From Anaerosomatales bacterium (GTDB taxonomy: Bacteria; Actinomycetota; Coriobacteriia; Anaerosomatales; Anaerosomataceae): DNA of 64,000 nt. The notes beneath the pieces are model-generated. The model saw nothing but the letters and a program-made list of their open reading frames with translations, was not told where the DNA came from and made no database searches. Below, one piece after another: positions 30,828 to 39,023 of the stretch. The position numbers and the translations under genes are program-made. The number at the start of each line of letters is the position of its first letter. The first letter of the stretch is position 1. The stretch covers positions 62,995 through 126,994 of the forward strand of contig JASEEU010000002.1 of the NCBI GenBank assembly GCA_030019445.1, in the 5' to 3' direction.

Positions 30828-32531
30828 CTACTTCCTGATGTCGTCGAAGTGCTCGTCCCAGCGGCCGCCGCCACCCGCCGCGAAGACGTCATAGGGTGGG
30901 ATCTCGTAGACCCGCAGCCGGTCATCGAGGAAGTCGCTCATCACGAGCATGGTGCCATCGTCCGAGAGGTCGAGCGCGGTCGGCTGGTTGCCGCACACGA
31001 CGGCGTCGAGCGGTGCGCCGCTCTTCGCGTCGAGCACGACGATCGTCCCCCACTCGGGACCTGGGATGTAGTAGGTCGTGGGGTTGTTCTCGCCGCGGCA
31101 ACTGACGAAGAGCATCGTGCCGTCGGGCGAGAGGTCGATCGTGTTGGGCTTCTCGTCCACATCGGCGAGCTTCGTGGTCGTGCCGGTCTTCATGTCGTGC
31201 ACGTATATGCAGTCATCGGCCATGTCCGAGATGTACAGGCGACCCGCGCTCTCGTCGGCCACGATGTGGCGAAGCGCCCCGCCATCCTTGAAGACGGCGG
31301 TCACCTCGCCGCTGGCAAGGTCCACTTTGTCGAGCCAGCCGCTGTCGAAGCCGGCGACGTAGAGCGTGAGGCCGTCGGCCGTGGGCCAGAGCCCGCGCGG
31401 CGTCTTGGAGACGGGGATGCGCCTCCTGAGCTCGCCGGTCGCGAGGTCGATCTCCGAGACGTCGTTGCCCGACCAGTTGGCGGCGTAGAGCGTGCCTCCG
31501 TCGGGCGAGAGCGCGACCACCTTGGTCCACGCGCTCTCGGTGTCGAACTCCCGCAGCACCGTGCGCGTCGCCACGTCGATCTCAAAGACCTTCGCGGTCT
31601 CCATCTGGCTCGCGTACGCCTTGGTGCCATCCGCCGAGAAGATCACCTCCACCGCCCCGTGCTCGCCGAGGTCCATCTCGCCGACCTTCTTGCCGGTGAG
31701 CGGGTCGAATATCTCGATCGACGGCGGACCGTTCAGGATGGTCGCCCACGCCTCCGACTTGTCGGGGGTGATGGCGACGGCCTTGGGAGCCCCGCTCGTG
31801 GAGAACATGCCGAGCGCGTGCACGATCTGCCCGTCGGGGTCGAGCCACAGGTCGAGCGCGAACGGCTCGTCCAAGAAGAGCTCGCGCGTGAAGGTGTTGT
31901 AGCCGTCGCGGGAGAGGCTCACCGTCACCGGTCCGGCGGGCACTTCCGCCGAGAACGGCGCCGCCCCCTCGAACGTCTGGCCGTCGGCGCACGTGACCGT
32001 GCACGTCGCGCCCTCGGGGTGGCTTGCGAGCGTGACCTCGAACGGCAGCGGCTCGAGGTCGTAGGCGAGGCGCGGATGCTTGCCGCGTTCGAGCTCGACG
32101 GACGTCTCGACCGGCTCGAAGCCCTTGCGCTCGACCCTGATGGGATACGTGCCGGGCTCGAGATCCGAAGCTTCAAGGGTGCCGGCCGCAGTCGTGCCGT
32201 TGAAGGCGATCACCGCGTCGGCGGGGGTCACGGTGATGCTCACCGCCGCGGGTCGCGTCAGCAGCCAGAAGCCGACGCCGCCGGCGACGACTGCGAGCAC
32301 CAGCAGCACGGCGATCGGCGCGAGCAGGTTGCGTCGCACCGGTCGACGTCCCACCGGCCGGCCGGAGCCGATGACCTCTCCGCGCCTGCGCGCCGCGCGC
32401 GTGGGCGTGCGCCCTCGTGGCGGCGTGGCGCCGGCGCGGGGCGGGGCGCTGCGGATGACCGGCGGCGTGCCGCCACGCCGCTTCCGGCCTCGGTGGTGGC
32501 GATCGCTTCGTCGGGGGCGGTACTCGGACAT
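30828..32531 (-). CDS. PEGA-domain, YVTN-type beta-propeller membrane protein
   Basis: The 567-residue protein has a basic cytoplasmic N-terminus (1-68, very Arg/Pro-rich), one membrane helix (about 69-91, LLAPIAVLLVLAVVAGGVGFWLL), and a PEGA domain near 95-215 (SITVTPADAVIAFNG, EPGTYPIRVERKGFEP). From about 230 to 555 there are repeated YVTN/cytochrome-D1-like blades such as AITPDKSEAWATI, LSPDGGTLYAANWSGNDV, LSPDGTMLFVSCRGEN and LSDDGTMLVMSDF. Such proteins are surface or periplasmic scaffolds; ligand unknown. A hairpin follows its stop codon. Confidence 0.78.
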   Translation of the reverse strand: MSEYRPRRSDRHHRGRKRRGGTPPVIRSAPPRAGATPPRGRTPTRAARRRGEVIGSGRPVGRRPVRRNLLAPIAVLLVLAVVAGGVGFWLLTRPAAVSITVTPADAVIAFNGTTAAGTLEASDLEPGTYPIRVERKGFEPVETSVELERGKHPRLAYDLEPLPFEVTLASHPEGATCTVTCADGQTFEGAAPFSAEVPAGPVTVSLSRDGYNTFTRELFLDEPFALDLWLDPDGQIVHALGMFSTSGAPKAVAITPDKSEAWATILNGPPSIEIFDPLTGKKVGEMDLGEHGAVEVIFSADGTKAYASQMETAKVFEIDVATRTVLREFDTESAWTKVVALSPDGGTLYAANWSGNDVSEIDLATGELRRRIPVSKTPRGLWPTADGLTLYVAGFDSGWLDKVDLASGEVTAVFKDGGALRHIVADESAGRLYISDMADDCIYVHDMKTGTTTKLADVDEKPNTIDLSPDGTMLFVSCRGENNPTTYYIPGPEWGTIVVLDAKSGAPLDAVVCGNQPTALDLSDDGTMLVMSDFLDDRLRVYEIPPYDVFAAGGGGRWDEHFDDIRK

Positions 32532-32576
32532 CGTCTTCGGGTCACCTGCCTCGGCAGTACCATGCCACGAAGCGGC

Positions 32577-33059
32577 TCACTCGGCCAACTCCTCGACGAT
32601 GAGCGCCACGGCCTCTTCGGGTGTCTCGGCGGACCGCAGCAGCGCGCCGCCCGCCGCACGCATCGCGTCGCCGGGGTCCCACCCAAGCGCGATGACGGCG
32701 CGTCCCGCCTTGAGCGCGAGCGCGACCTCGGAGAGCGTGCCGGCGCCGCCGGGCAGCGCCACCACCACGCGGCTCGAGAGCGCGTTCACCGCGTTGCGGG
32801 CGTCACCCATGCCGGTGCAGATGGGGATGTCCACCCATCGTGATGCGCACGAGGGGTCCTCGTCGGGCAGCACGCCGACGACGAGCCCGCCTGCGTGCGC
32901 CGCGCCGCGCGAGCAGGCGTCCATCACGCCCGCGGCGCGCCCACCGGTGAGCAGCGCCCAGCCGTTCTCGGCGATGAGCCTGCCGAGATGTTCGGCGGTG
33001 CGCTCGGCTTGGGCCGAGAGCATCCGGCCCGAACCCATGACGCCGATGATCGTACGCAT
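32577..33059 (-). CDS. LOG/YvdD-like nucleotide-binding protein (TIGR00725-type)
   Basis: The 160-residue Rossmann-like protein has IGVMGSGRM at the start, LLTGGRAAGVMDACSRGA in place of the LOG-family GGGxxGLMG motif, and LPGGAGTLSEVALAL, equivalent to PGGxGTxxE. The family includes cytokinin-activating phosphoribohydrolases and the lysine-decarboxylase-misnamed proteins; the TIGR00725 branch has no established substrate. ATG at 33059 gives the standard start. Confidence 0.75.
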   Translation of the reverse strand: MRTIIGVMGSGRMLSAQAERTAEHLGRLIAENGWALLTGGRAAGVMDACSRGAAHAGGLVVGVLPDEDPSCASRWVDIPICTGMGDARNAVNALSSRVVVALPGGAGTLSEVALALKAGRAVIALGWDPGDAMRAAGGALLRSAETPEEAVALIVEELAE

Positions 33060-33121
33060 GTCGACCACCCCCACATGGATGGTAGCGCACGGGGGAGCGA
33101 TGGCCGAGGGCCGGGACGCAC

Positions 33122-33142
33122 GAAACCCCGCACGCGGCGGGG
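33122..33142 (-). terminator. Terminator of tRNA-Arg(ACG)
   Basis: GCGGGG/CCCCGC arms at 33126-33131 and 33137-33142 form a GC-rich stem read on the minus strand, followed by TTT. It lies 17 bases beyond the tRNA CCA end, as expected for a short Rho-independent terminator. Confidence 0.6.
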
Positions 33143-33158
33143 CTTCGGTGTGATCGTG

Positions 33159-33235
33159 TGGCGCGCCCTGAGAGATTCGAACTCCCGACCTTCTGATTCG
33201 TAGTCAGACGCTCTATCCGGCTGAGCTAAGGGCGC
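33159..33235 (-). tRNA. tRNA-Arg(ACG)
   Basis: A complete cloverleaf with encoded CCA (33159-33161). The acceptor stem is GCGCCCT/AGGGCGC with G as discriminator, the D-arm is AGCTCAGCCGGATAGAGC, and the anticodon stem-loop CTGACTACGAATCAG shows anticodon ACG. The T-arm has the usual GTTCGAATC. A34 of this anticodon is the substrate of TadA, whose gene lies 370 bases away. Confidence 0.96.
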
Positions 33236-33285
33236 GTCCCAAAATGGGCTTGGTAATCCTGCCAGGTGGCAGGCGTAATGTCAAA

Positions 33286-33380
33286 TGGCGGAGAGTGAGG
33301 GATTCGAACCCTCGAAGGGGCTTTATAACCCCTTACTCGCTTAGCAGGCGAGCGCCTTCGACCGACTCGGCCAACTCTCC
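33286..33380 (-). tRNA. tRNA-Ser(GCT)
   Basis: A long-variable-arm serine tRNA with encoded CCA (33286-33288). The acceptor is GGAGAGT/ACTCTCC with G73, and the anticodon loop reads CTGCTAA within the stem CTCGC/GCGAG. The variable arm is AAGGGGTTATAAAGCCCCTT. It reads AGC/AGT (AGY) serine codons. Confidence 0.96.
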
Positions 33381-33414
33381 GCGCCGTGCGTCCGCCGGGG
33401 CGAAACGCCGCATC

Positions 33415-33443
33415 ATTGTAGCAGGGAGCATGCCGAGCGTGAA
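33415..33443 (-). promoter_or_regulatory. Promoter of tRNA-Ser(GCT)
   Basis: Read on the minus strand, TTCACG (33438-33443) and TACAAT (33415-33420) are separated by 17 bases. The -10 element ends 34 bases before the mature 5' end of the tRNA. The upstream tRNA-Ser(TGA) therefore need not be cotranscribed. Confidence 0.55.
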
Positions 33444-33468
33444 CCACGATGCGCGGGGGGAGCGCGGA

Positions 33469-33556
33469 TGGCGGAGGGGGTGGGATTCGAACCCACGAGC
33501 CCTTGCGGGCTACCGGTTTTCAAGACCGGGGCAATCAACCGCTCTGCCACCCCTCC
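33469..33556 (-). tRNA. tRNA-Ser(TGA)
   Basis: A serine tRNA with CCA encoded at 33469-33471. The acceptor is GGAGGGG/CCCCTCC with G73, the anticodon loop is CTTGAAA within CCGGT/ACCGG, and the variable arm is built on AGCCCGCAAGGGCT. It reads TCA and related TCN codons. A TACACT element at 33589-33594 (minus strand) is a possible -10. Confidence 0.96.
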
Positions 33557-33605
33557 GCACGGATGGCGATGCCGCTCAGGCAGCCTGTAGTGTAGCATCG
33601 AGGCC

Positions 33606-34070
33606 ATGGAGCCGGACACGACGTACATGGCGTTGGCGCTGGAAGAGGCGCGCGCCGCTGCCGGGGAGGGCGAGGTGCCCATCGGCGCGGTCGTCGTCTG
33701 CGAAGGCGCCGTGGTCGCGCGGGCGCACAACCGCCGCGAGTCCGACTTCGACCCCACCGCGCACGCGGAGCTGCTCGCCATCCGCGAGGCCGCCCGACGC
33801 CTCGGCAGATGGCGTCTCTCGGACTGCACGGTGTACGTCACGCTCGAGCCGTGCCCGATGTGCGCCGGCGCGATGCACCAGGCGCGGATCGAGCGGCTCG
33901 TCTACGGCGCCACCGACCCCAAGGCGGGCGCGGTCGGCACGCTCTACGACCTCAGCAACGATGAACGCTTGAACCACCGCTTCAGCTACACGGCCGGCGT
34001 CCTGGCCGAGGAGAGCGCGGCCCTGCTGCGCGACTTCTTCGGCAGGCTCCGCCGGACGGGGGACCACTGA
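33606..34070 (+). CDS. tadA: tRNA-specific adenosine deaminase TadA
   Basis: The 154-residue zinc deaminase converts A34 to inosine in tRNA-Arg(ACG). The zinc site and catalytic Glu are HAE (53-55) and PCPMC (Cys83, Cys86), with the family's FFGRLR end. The window also encodes its tRNA-Arg(ACG) substrate on the opposite strand nearby. The first ATG has a short GAGG spacing; ATG 33627 is a possible alternative. The DUF2207 gene follows after 13 bases. Confidence 0.94.
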   Translation: MEPDTTYMALALEEARAAAGEGEVPIGAVVVCEGAVVARAHNRRESDFDPTAHAELLAIREAARRLGRWRLSDCTVYVTLEPCPMCAGAMHQARIERLVYGATDPKAGAVGTLYDLSNDERLNHRFSYTAGVLAEESAALLRDFFGRLRRTGDH

Positions 34071-34083
34071 CAGGAGGAGCGCC

Positions 34084-35937
34084 ATGCGTGGGTACCGGGT
34101 CTTCGCCGTAGCCGTCTTCCTCACGCTCGTCGCGGGGGTGATCGCCGTTCCCGGCGTCGCGCTCGCCAAGTCCTACTCGGTCACGGCGGTGGACATCGAG
34201 GCCGAGGTCCAGCCGGACGGGACCCTCGTGGTGACCGAGCGGCGGACGTTCGACTTCGACGGCGACTACACGTTCGCCTTCTGGGAGCTCGACGTCGCGG
34301 ACTCGCAGGGCATCGAGGTGCTCGGCATGTCCGGCCCGGACGGGCCGCACACGTTCACCGACGACGCGGCCGCCTGGGACACGCGGCCGCCCGGCACGTA
34401 CCAGGTCACCGACTTCGGCACCTATCTGGATGCCCGCGTCTTCTTCCGGGAAGCGGACACGGAAGCCACGTTCACGCTCGAGTACCGCGTCTTCGGTGCC
34501 GCCAAGCGCTGGCAGGACACCGGCGAGCTCTACTGGAAGTTCATCGGCGACCGGTGGGAGATCCCGGCCGAGAACGTACGCATCCATATCACCGTGCCCG
34601 GCGCGACGGCACAAGACGTCCGGGCGTGGGCGCACGGTCCGCTCACCGGGCTCGTCACCATCAACGACGACGGCACCGTGACCCTCACGCTCGACCGGCT
34701 GCCCTCCTACACGTTCGTGGAAGCGCGGCTGCTCTTCCCCGCGACGCTGCTCCCTCAGGCGCCCACCATCCCGCAGGAGCGTGTCCAGGTGGTGCTGGAT
34801 GAGGAAGCCGAATGGGCCGAGGAGGCCAACGCCGAGCGCACGGCCGCGCGGCTCAAACTCTGGGGGAGCATCGCCGTCGTCGTGCTGCTCTCGCTCGGCG
34901 CGCTGGCGGCGACCATCATCAACTTCCTCCGGCATGGCAAGGAGTACAAGCCGCAGTTCGCGGGCGACTACTTCCGGGAGCTGCCGGACGAGACGCTCTC
35001 GCCGGCGCACGTGAGCTCGCTCATGTCGATGGGCCAGCCGTCCAACGAGGCGGTGAGCGCGACCCTCATGGACCTCATCGACCGCGGTGTCCTCGGCATC
35101 GAGCGCATCCTGACCGAGAAGAACGGGTTTCTCGGCATCGGTGCCAAGACCGAAGAGCAGTACCGGCTGACGCTCCGGCGGGAGCGCCTGGGCGACAACG
35201 TCCGCCGGCACGAGCGCGAGCTGATCGACCTGCTGTTCGCCGAGACGATGGGGGCGGACCAGTTCACGTTCGAGGAGCTCAAGGACCAGCTCAAGAGCCG
35301 CACGGACGCGGACCACTACCTCAAGAGCATCCAGGCGTGGAAGAAGCAGGTCTACGACGGCGTGAAGGGCCAGGGGCTCATCGAGAAGGGCGGCGACGCC
35401 CGCTCGGGCGGCTTCGTCGCGCTCGGCGTGCTCGTGGGAGGCTCGGGCTTCCTGCCGCTCGTCATCGCCGAGTTCGGTTGGCTGCTGATCCTGACGGTGC
35501 CGATCGGCATCGTCGTGGCCGTGCTCGGCGCGGGCATGGCCCGCCGCAGCCGTGAAGGCGCTGAGCTGGCCGCCAAGTACGAGGCGCTTCGCAACTACCT
35601 GCGTGACTTCGGGCGACTGCACGAGAAGCCGCCGCAGTCCGTCATCCTGTGGCGCCACTTCCTCGTGCTTGCCGTGGTCTTCGGCATCGCGGAGCAGGTC
35701 ATCGACGCGATGCGGACCCGGGTGCCGGAGGTCGCCAACGATGCGCACCTGGGCACGATGGCGTGGATGTACGCGGCTGACAGCCACGGCGTGACGCCGG
35801 CGAGCGCGCTCTCCTCGGGCATGGCCTCGGTCGCGAGCGTCGCGTCCAGCCACAGCTCGTCCTCCTCGGGCGGCGGAGGCGGCTTCTCGGGAGGCGGCGG
35901 CGGTGGTGGTGGCGGTGGCGGCGGCGGCGCCGGATAG
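34084..35937 (+). CDS. DUF2207-family membrane protein with glycine-rich tail
   Basis: The 617-residue protein has a signal peptide (1-28, ending ALAK), an extracytoplasmic beta-rich DUF2207 domain (about 30-245), a membrane helix near 260-280, a cytoplasmic helical domain (about 300-440), and further helices near 446-485 and 520-540. The C-terminus is Ser-rich, then an almost pure glycine tract that includes a run of 13 Gly. Function of the family is unknown; such low-complexity tails are common in DUF2207 proteins. AGGAGGAG precedes the ATG. Confidence 0.82.
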   Translation: MRGYRVFAVAVFLTLVAGVIAVPGVALAKSYSVTAVDIEAEVQPDGTLVVTERRTFDFDGDYTFAFWELDVADSQGIEVLGMSGPDGPHTFTDDAAAWDTRPPGTYQVTDFGTYLDARVFFREADTEATFTLEYRVFGAAKRWQDTGELYWKFIGDRWEIPAENVRIHITVPGATAQDVRAWAHGPLTGLVTINDDGTVTLTLDRLPSYTFVEARLLFPATLLPQAPTIPQERVQVVLDEEAEWAEEANAERTAARLKLWGSIAVVVLLSLGALAATIINFLRHGKEYKPQFAGDYFRELPDETLSPAHVSSLMSMGQPSNEAVSATLMDLIDRGVLGIERILTEKNGFLGIGAKTEEQYRLTLRRERLGDNVRRHERELIDLLFAETMGADQFTFEELKDQLKSRTDADHYLKSIQAWKKQVYDGVKGQGLIEKGGDARSGGFVALGVLVGGSGFLPLVIAEFGWLLILTVPIGIVVAVLGAGMARRSREGAELAAKYEALRNYLRDFGRLHEKPPQSVILWRHFLVLAVVFGIAEQVIDAMRTRVPEVANDAHLGTMAWMYAADSHGVTPASALSSGMASVASVASSHSSSSSGGGGGFSGGGGGGGGGGGGGAG

Positions 35938-36075
35938 CCGTACGTCGCGGCGTTGTGACCGCTCCTACCCGTCACGACCGGCATAATCGGTATCATGAAA
36001 GGACTGTACGGTTCTCTGCCGAATGCCGATAGTGCCTCCATGAAGCGTCCGCAGACGATGACCGAGGGGTGACCG

Positions 36076-36561
36076 ATGAGGACGACCCTGCGAACCGCGA
36101 CCCTCGCCGCCGTTCTGACGCTGGCGGTGCCCGCGTCGGCGTACGCGGTCGACGGTGGTGGCGATGTCCCGACGGCCCTCTCGACCGGCGCGGGCATCGT
36201 GGCGCTCCTGCTCGCCGCCGGCTTGCTCGTGCAGATGCTCTCGCTGCGCAAGCTGGCCGAGGGCGCTGCCATCGCCGACAACATCACCTACGCCGTGCTG
36301 GCGATCATCTGTCTTGCCGCCGGCGTCTTGGTCGGCTGGGTGGCCGACCTGCTGCCGACGGGCTTCTCGGCGGAGCAAGCCCGTCTCGGCGCCGATCTTC
36401 TGACGATCGCGTCGCTCGTCCTCTTCGGCGTGTACTTCTACCGGGTCCGGAGAGCGATGGCCAGGTTTCTGAGCGTGCTGACCGGAGCCCAGCAGGATCT
36501 CGTGGCCGCGCTCGACGCGGACAAGGACCTGCCTGCGACCAGCGGGGACGAGCGTGTCTAA
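36076..36561 (+). CDS. Small membrane protein of the histidine-kinase cluster
   Basis: The 161-residue protein starts with a signal-peptide-like segment (MRTTLRTATLAAVLTLAVPASAYA) followed by three hydrophobic helices at about 35-58, 70-98 and 110-128 and a short charged tail. No family is recognised. It is the first of three genes: it overlaps the next by eight bases, and the kinase follows. A role in membrane sensing for that kinase is an inference from the operon. Confidence 0.6.
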   Translation: MRTTLRTATLAAVLTLAVPASAYAVDGGGDVPTALSTGAGIVALLLAAGLLVQMLSLRKLAEGAAIADNITYAVLAIICLAAGVLVGWVADLLPTGFSAEQARLGADLLTIASLVLFGVYFYRVRRAMARFLSVLTGAQQDLVAALDADKDLPATSGDERV

Positions 36562-36784
36562 CCTGCTCGCACAGCGCATAGAAGAAGTGCTCCGTCCCAT
36601 CGTCGGGACGGTGTTGGCGTCTGTCTCCGTCGACCTCGAGAGCAAGCGCATCGGCAAGGATCCGGAGTCCATCACACGGTTCGACCTGCCCGACATCGCG
36701 CAGAATCTCTCACAGCAACTGAAGCTCGTGGTCGGACCCGACCTGGCCGAGGCCGCGGCCGACAAGGTTCGGGAATTGGCGTGA
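36554..36784 (+). CDS. 76-residue hypothetical protein of the histidine-kinase cluster
   Basis: A small soluble protein of unknown family that starts at GTG 36554, inside the preceding gene. The pattern LAQRIEEVLRPIVGTVLASVSVDLESKRIG followed by LPDIAQNLSQQLKLVVGPDLAEAAADKV suggests two helices around a short strand. The eight-base overlap with the membrane protein and the 13-base gap to the kinase support a shared function. Confidence 0.55.
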   Translation: MSNLLAQRIEEVLRPIVGTVLASVSVDLESKRIGKDPESITRFDLPDIAQNLSQQLKLVVGPDLAEAAADKVRELA

Positions 36785-36797
36785 CGGGAGGGGAGCG

Positions 36798-38840
36798 GTG
36801 AGCGAAGCATCAGGGACGCCTGATCCGCAGCCGCTCGAACGACTGCTCGCGGAGAGCGAGCGCTGGCTGATGCGGCGCGTGCTCCACTACGCCAAGGAAC
36901 AGGGCTACGCGCGCTACACGTCCACGCTCGAGGAGCCCTGGCGCGTCTCGATCGCCGGCCTGACCGCGTCGCTCGTCCAGCTCATCGACGAGCGCGGCAT
37001 CGAGATCGGCATGGCGTGCGAAGAGGACGTGTGCGCCGATCCGGCGAGCCGCTTCGGCATCGCGGAGGCGCGCTCACACCGGGCGCGCGGCGTGGGCCTT
37101 GGGATGTTCCTCGGCCTCATCAAGTACTACCGCACCGCGTACGAGGACCTCGTCTGGGAGCGGGTCGACGATCGGGCGACCGCGTGGTCGTACTGCGGCG
37201 CGATCGCGCGCTTCTTCGACCGGGTCGAGATCGCGTTCGTGAGCGAGTGGGCCGGTCTCGGCGAATCGGACGCGGTCGCCGAGCTGCAGGAGCGCAATCG
37301 CCACATGACCAACGAGAAGAACAAGTACCTCACCATCTTCGAATCCCTGAGCGAGCCCGCCGTGCTGTTCGGTCCCGACTGCCTGCTGGAGAACGTCAAC
37401 GAGACCGCTGCGCGCCTGTTCAGCCTCGGCGAAGAGATCAGCGGCTCGGCGTACTACTCGGGCTCGGTGGCCGGCAACATCTTCGAACCGCTCGCCGCGG
37501 ATGTCGCGGCGTTCACCGAGGGGCGCCTCCGCGAGCAGACGGTGGAGCGCACGCTCGACACCGTCTCGGGGCCACGTCACTTCATCGTGCGACTGAAGCG
37601 GATGCTGGACGTGAGCGGGAAGTTCCACGGCACCATCGCCGTGCTCTCCGACGTGACCGAGCGCAAGCAGGCCGAGGAGACCGCGCTCCGGCTGAGCGCC
37701 CGCTACCGGTCGATCTTCTCCAGCATGCTCGATGCCGTCGCCCACCACGAGGTGATCCGCGACGCGACGGGCGCCATCGTGGACTACCGCTTCCTCGACG
37801 TGAACGACGCGTTCGAGGAGTTGACGGGCATGGCGGCCTCCGAGGTGGTCGGTCGCACGGCGACCGAGGTCTTCCCGACCATGGCCGAGGAGGACGCGGA
37901 ATGGATCGCCTCGTTCGCGCGCGTCGTGGACGAGGACACCGCCGTGTGGTTCGAGCGCGAGTTCGGACCGCTCGGCCGCACGTACAGCGTCCGCGCGTAC
38001 CGGTCGGGGCCGGAGCGCTTCGGCGTCGTGTTCACCGACGTGACGGGCGTGCGGGAGGCGACGCGACAGCTGCAGGACGAGGTGGCCGAGCATGCCGAGC
38101 AGCTCGAGCGCCTCGTCGCCGAGCTCGAGCAGGCCAACCGCGTGAAGGACGCGTTCATGGCGAGCATGAGCCACGAGCTCCGCACGCCGCTCAACTCGGT
38201 GCTCGGCTTCTCGGGCATCCTCCTCGATGAGCTCGCCGGGCCGCTCAACGACGAGCAGCGCCGGCAGCTCGGCATGATCCGCTCGGCGGGACAACGCCTG
38301 CTCGGTCTGGTGAACGACCTGCTTGACCTCTCGCGCATAGAGTCGGGGCGGGTGGACGTGGCGGTGACCGAGTTCGACCTCGTTCATGTCGCCGAGGAGG
38401 TCGTCGAGAGCATGCGCCCGCTCGCCGACGCCAAGGGCCTCCAGATGGCGGTCATCGGCCGCGAGACCCTCGTGCCGATGTGGAACGACGAGGAGAAGAT
38501 CGCCCAGGTGCTGATCAACCTCGTCTCGAACGCCATCAAGTTCACCAACGACGGAGCGGTCGACGTGGAGCCGACGGTCAGCCGCGACGGCCTGTGGGCG
38601 ATGGTCCGCGTGACCGACACGGGTCGCGGCATCGCGTCGAGCGAGATGGACTCGGTCTTCCAGCGGTTCTCGCGCGCCAAGCTCGATCGGCCCGCCGAGG
38701 ACGGCGCCGGCCTGGGACTCGCCATCTCCAAACGACTGGCCGAGCTCTGTGGAGGCACGCTGCTCGTGGAGAGCGCGCTCGGCAGAGGGTCGACGTTCAC
38801 CCTGAAGGTGCCGGTCCGCCACCGCGAGGCGCGCCTGTAG
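36798..38840 (+). CDS. Soluble PAS-PAS sensor histidine kinase
   Basis: The 680-residue kinase has an all-helical N-terminal domain of unknown type (about 10-155), two PAS domains (about 175-290 and 300-420), a coiled coil (420-450), a HisKA dimerisation domain with phospho-acceptor His459 in MSHELRTPLNS, and a HATPase domain (about 560-677; N box LINLVSNAIKF, G boxes DTGRGI and GAGLGLAI). There are no membrane helices. Its response regulator is probably the receiver-GGDEF protein at 39024-39980, which lies just beyond tRNA-Ser(GGA). GGGAGGGGAGC precedes the GTG start. Confidence 0.9.
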   Translation: MSEASGTPDPQPLERLLAESERWLMRRVLHYAKEQGYARYTSTLEEPWRVSIAGLTASLVQLIDERGIEIGMACEEDVCADPASRFGIAEARSHRARGVGLGMFLGLIKYYRTAYEDLVWERVDDRATAWSYCGAIARFFDRVEIAFVSEWAGLGESDAVAELQERNRHMTNEKNKYLTIFESLSEPAVLFGPDCLLENVNETAARLFSLGEEISGSAYYSGSVAGNIFEPLAADVAAFTEGRLREQTVERTLDTVSGPRHFIVRLKRMLDVSGKFHGTIAVLSDVTERKQAEETALRLSARYRSIFSSMLDAVAHHEVIRDATGAIVDYRFLDVNDAFEELTGMAASEVVGRTATEVFPTMAEEDAEWIASFARVVDEDTAVWFEREFGPLGRTYSVRAYRSGPERFGVVFTDVTGVREATRQLQDEVAEHAEQLERLVAELEQANRVKDAFMASMSHELRTPLNSVLGFSGILLDELAGPLNDEQRRQLGMIRSAGQRLLGLVNDLLDLSRIESGRVDVAVTEFDLVHVAEEVVESMRPLADAKGLQMAVIGRETLVPMWNDEEKIAQVLINLVSNAIKFTNDGAVDVEPTVSRDGLWAMVRVTDTGRGIASSEMDSVFQRFSRAKLDRPAEDGAGLGLAISKRLAELCGGTLLVESALGRGSTFTLKVPVRHREARL

Positions 38841-38844
38841 CGCG

Positions 38845-38873
38845 TTGCCCGCCCCCGTCATCCCCGCTATACT
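38845..38873 (+). promoter_or_regulatory. Promoter of tRNA-Ser(GGA)
   Basis: TTGCCC (38845-38850), a 17-base spacer and TATACT (38868-38873), in the context GCTATACTCGC. The tRNA-Ser(CGA) gene has the same boxes with the same spacing. The tRNA begins 44 bases after the -10 box. Confidence 0.62.
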
Positions 38874-38885
38874 CGCGGTTGCGTC

Positions 38886-38903
38886 TGACGCCTCCCGGCG
38901 TCA
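38886..38903 (+). other. Leader hairpin between promoter and tRNA-Ser(GGA)
   Basis: TGACGCC (38886-38892) and GGCGTCA (38897-38903) form a perfect 7-base stem with loop TCCC, between the -10 box and the mature tRNA. It may guide 5' leader processing. Confidence 0.35.
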
Positions 38904-38916
38904 TGGTGTGACGCGC

Positions 38917-39010
38917 GGAGAGCTGCCCGAGTGGTTGAAGGGGCACGACTGGAAATCGTGTGTGCCGGCTTGAACCGGTACCCAGGGTTCGAATCCCTGG
39001 CTCTCCGCCA
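38917..39010 (+). tRNA. tRNA-Ser(GGA)
   Basis: A serine tRNA with encoded CCA. The acceptor is GGAGAGC/GCTCTCC with G73, the anticodon loop is CTGGAAA within ACGA/TCGT pairs, a long variable arm follows (TGTGCCGGCTTGAACCGGTA), and the T-loop is GTTCGAATC. It decodes TCC and TCT. Confidence 0.96.
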
Positions 39011-39023
39011 GCTCACACCCCTG

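Noticed and set aside
35595-36287. Minus-strand frame with a polyproline tract
   Set aside because: The prolines are the reverse complement of the glycine tail of the DUF2207 protein; no start or domain supports a gene.
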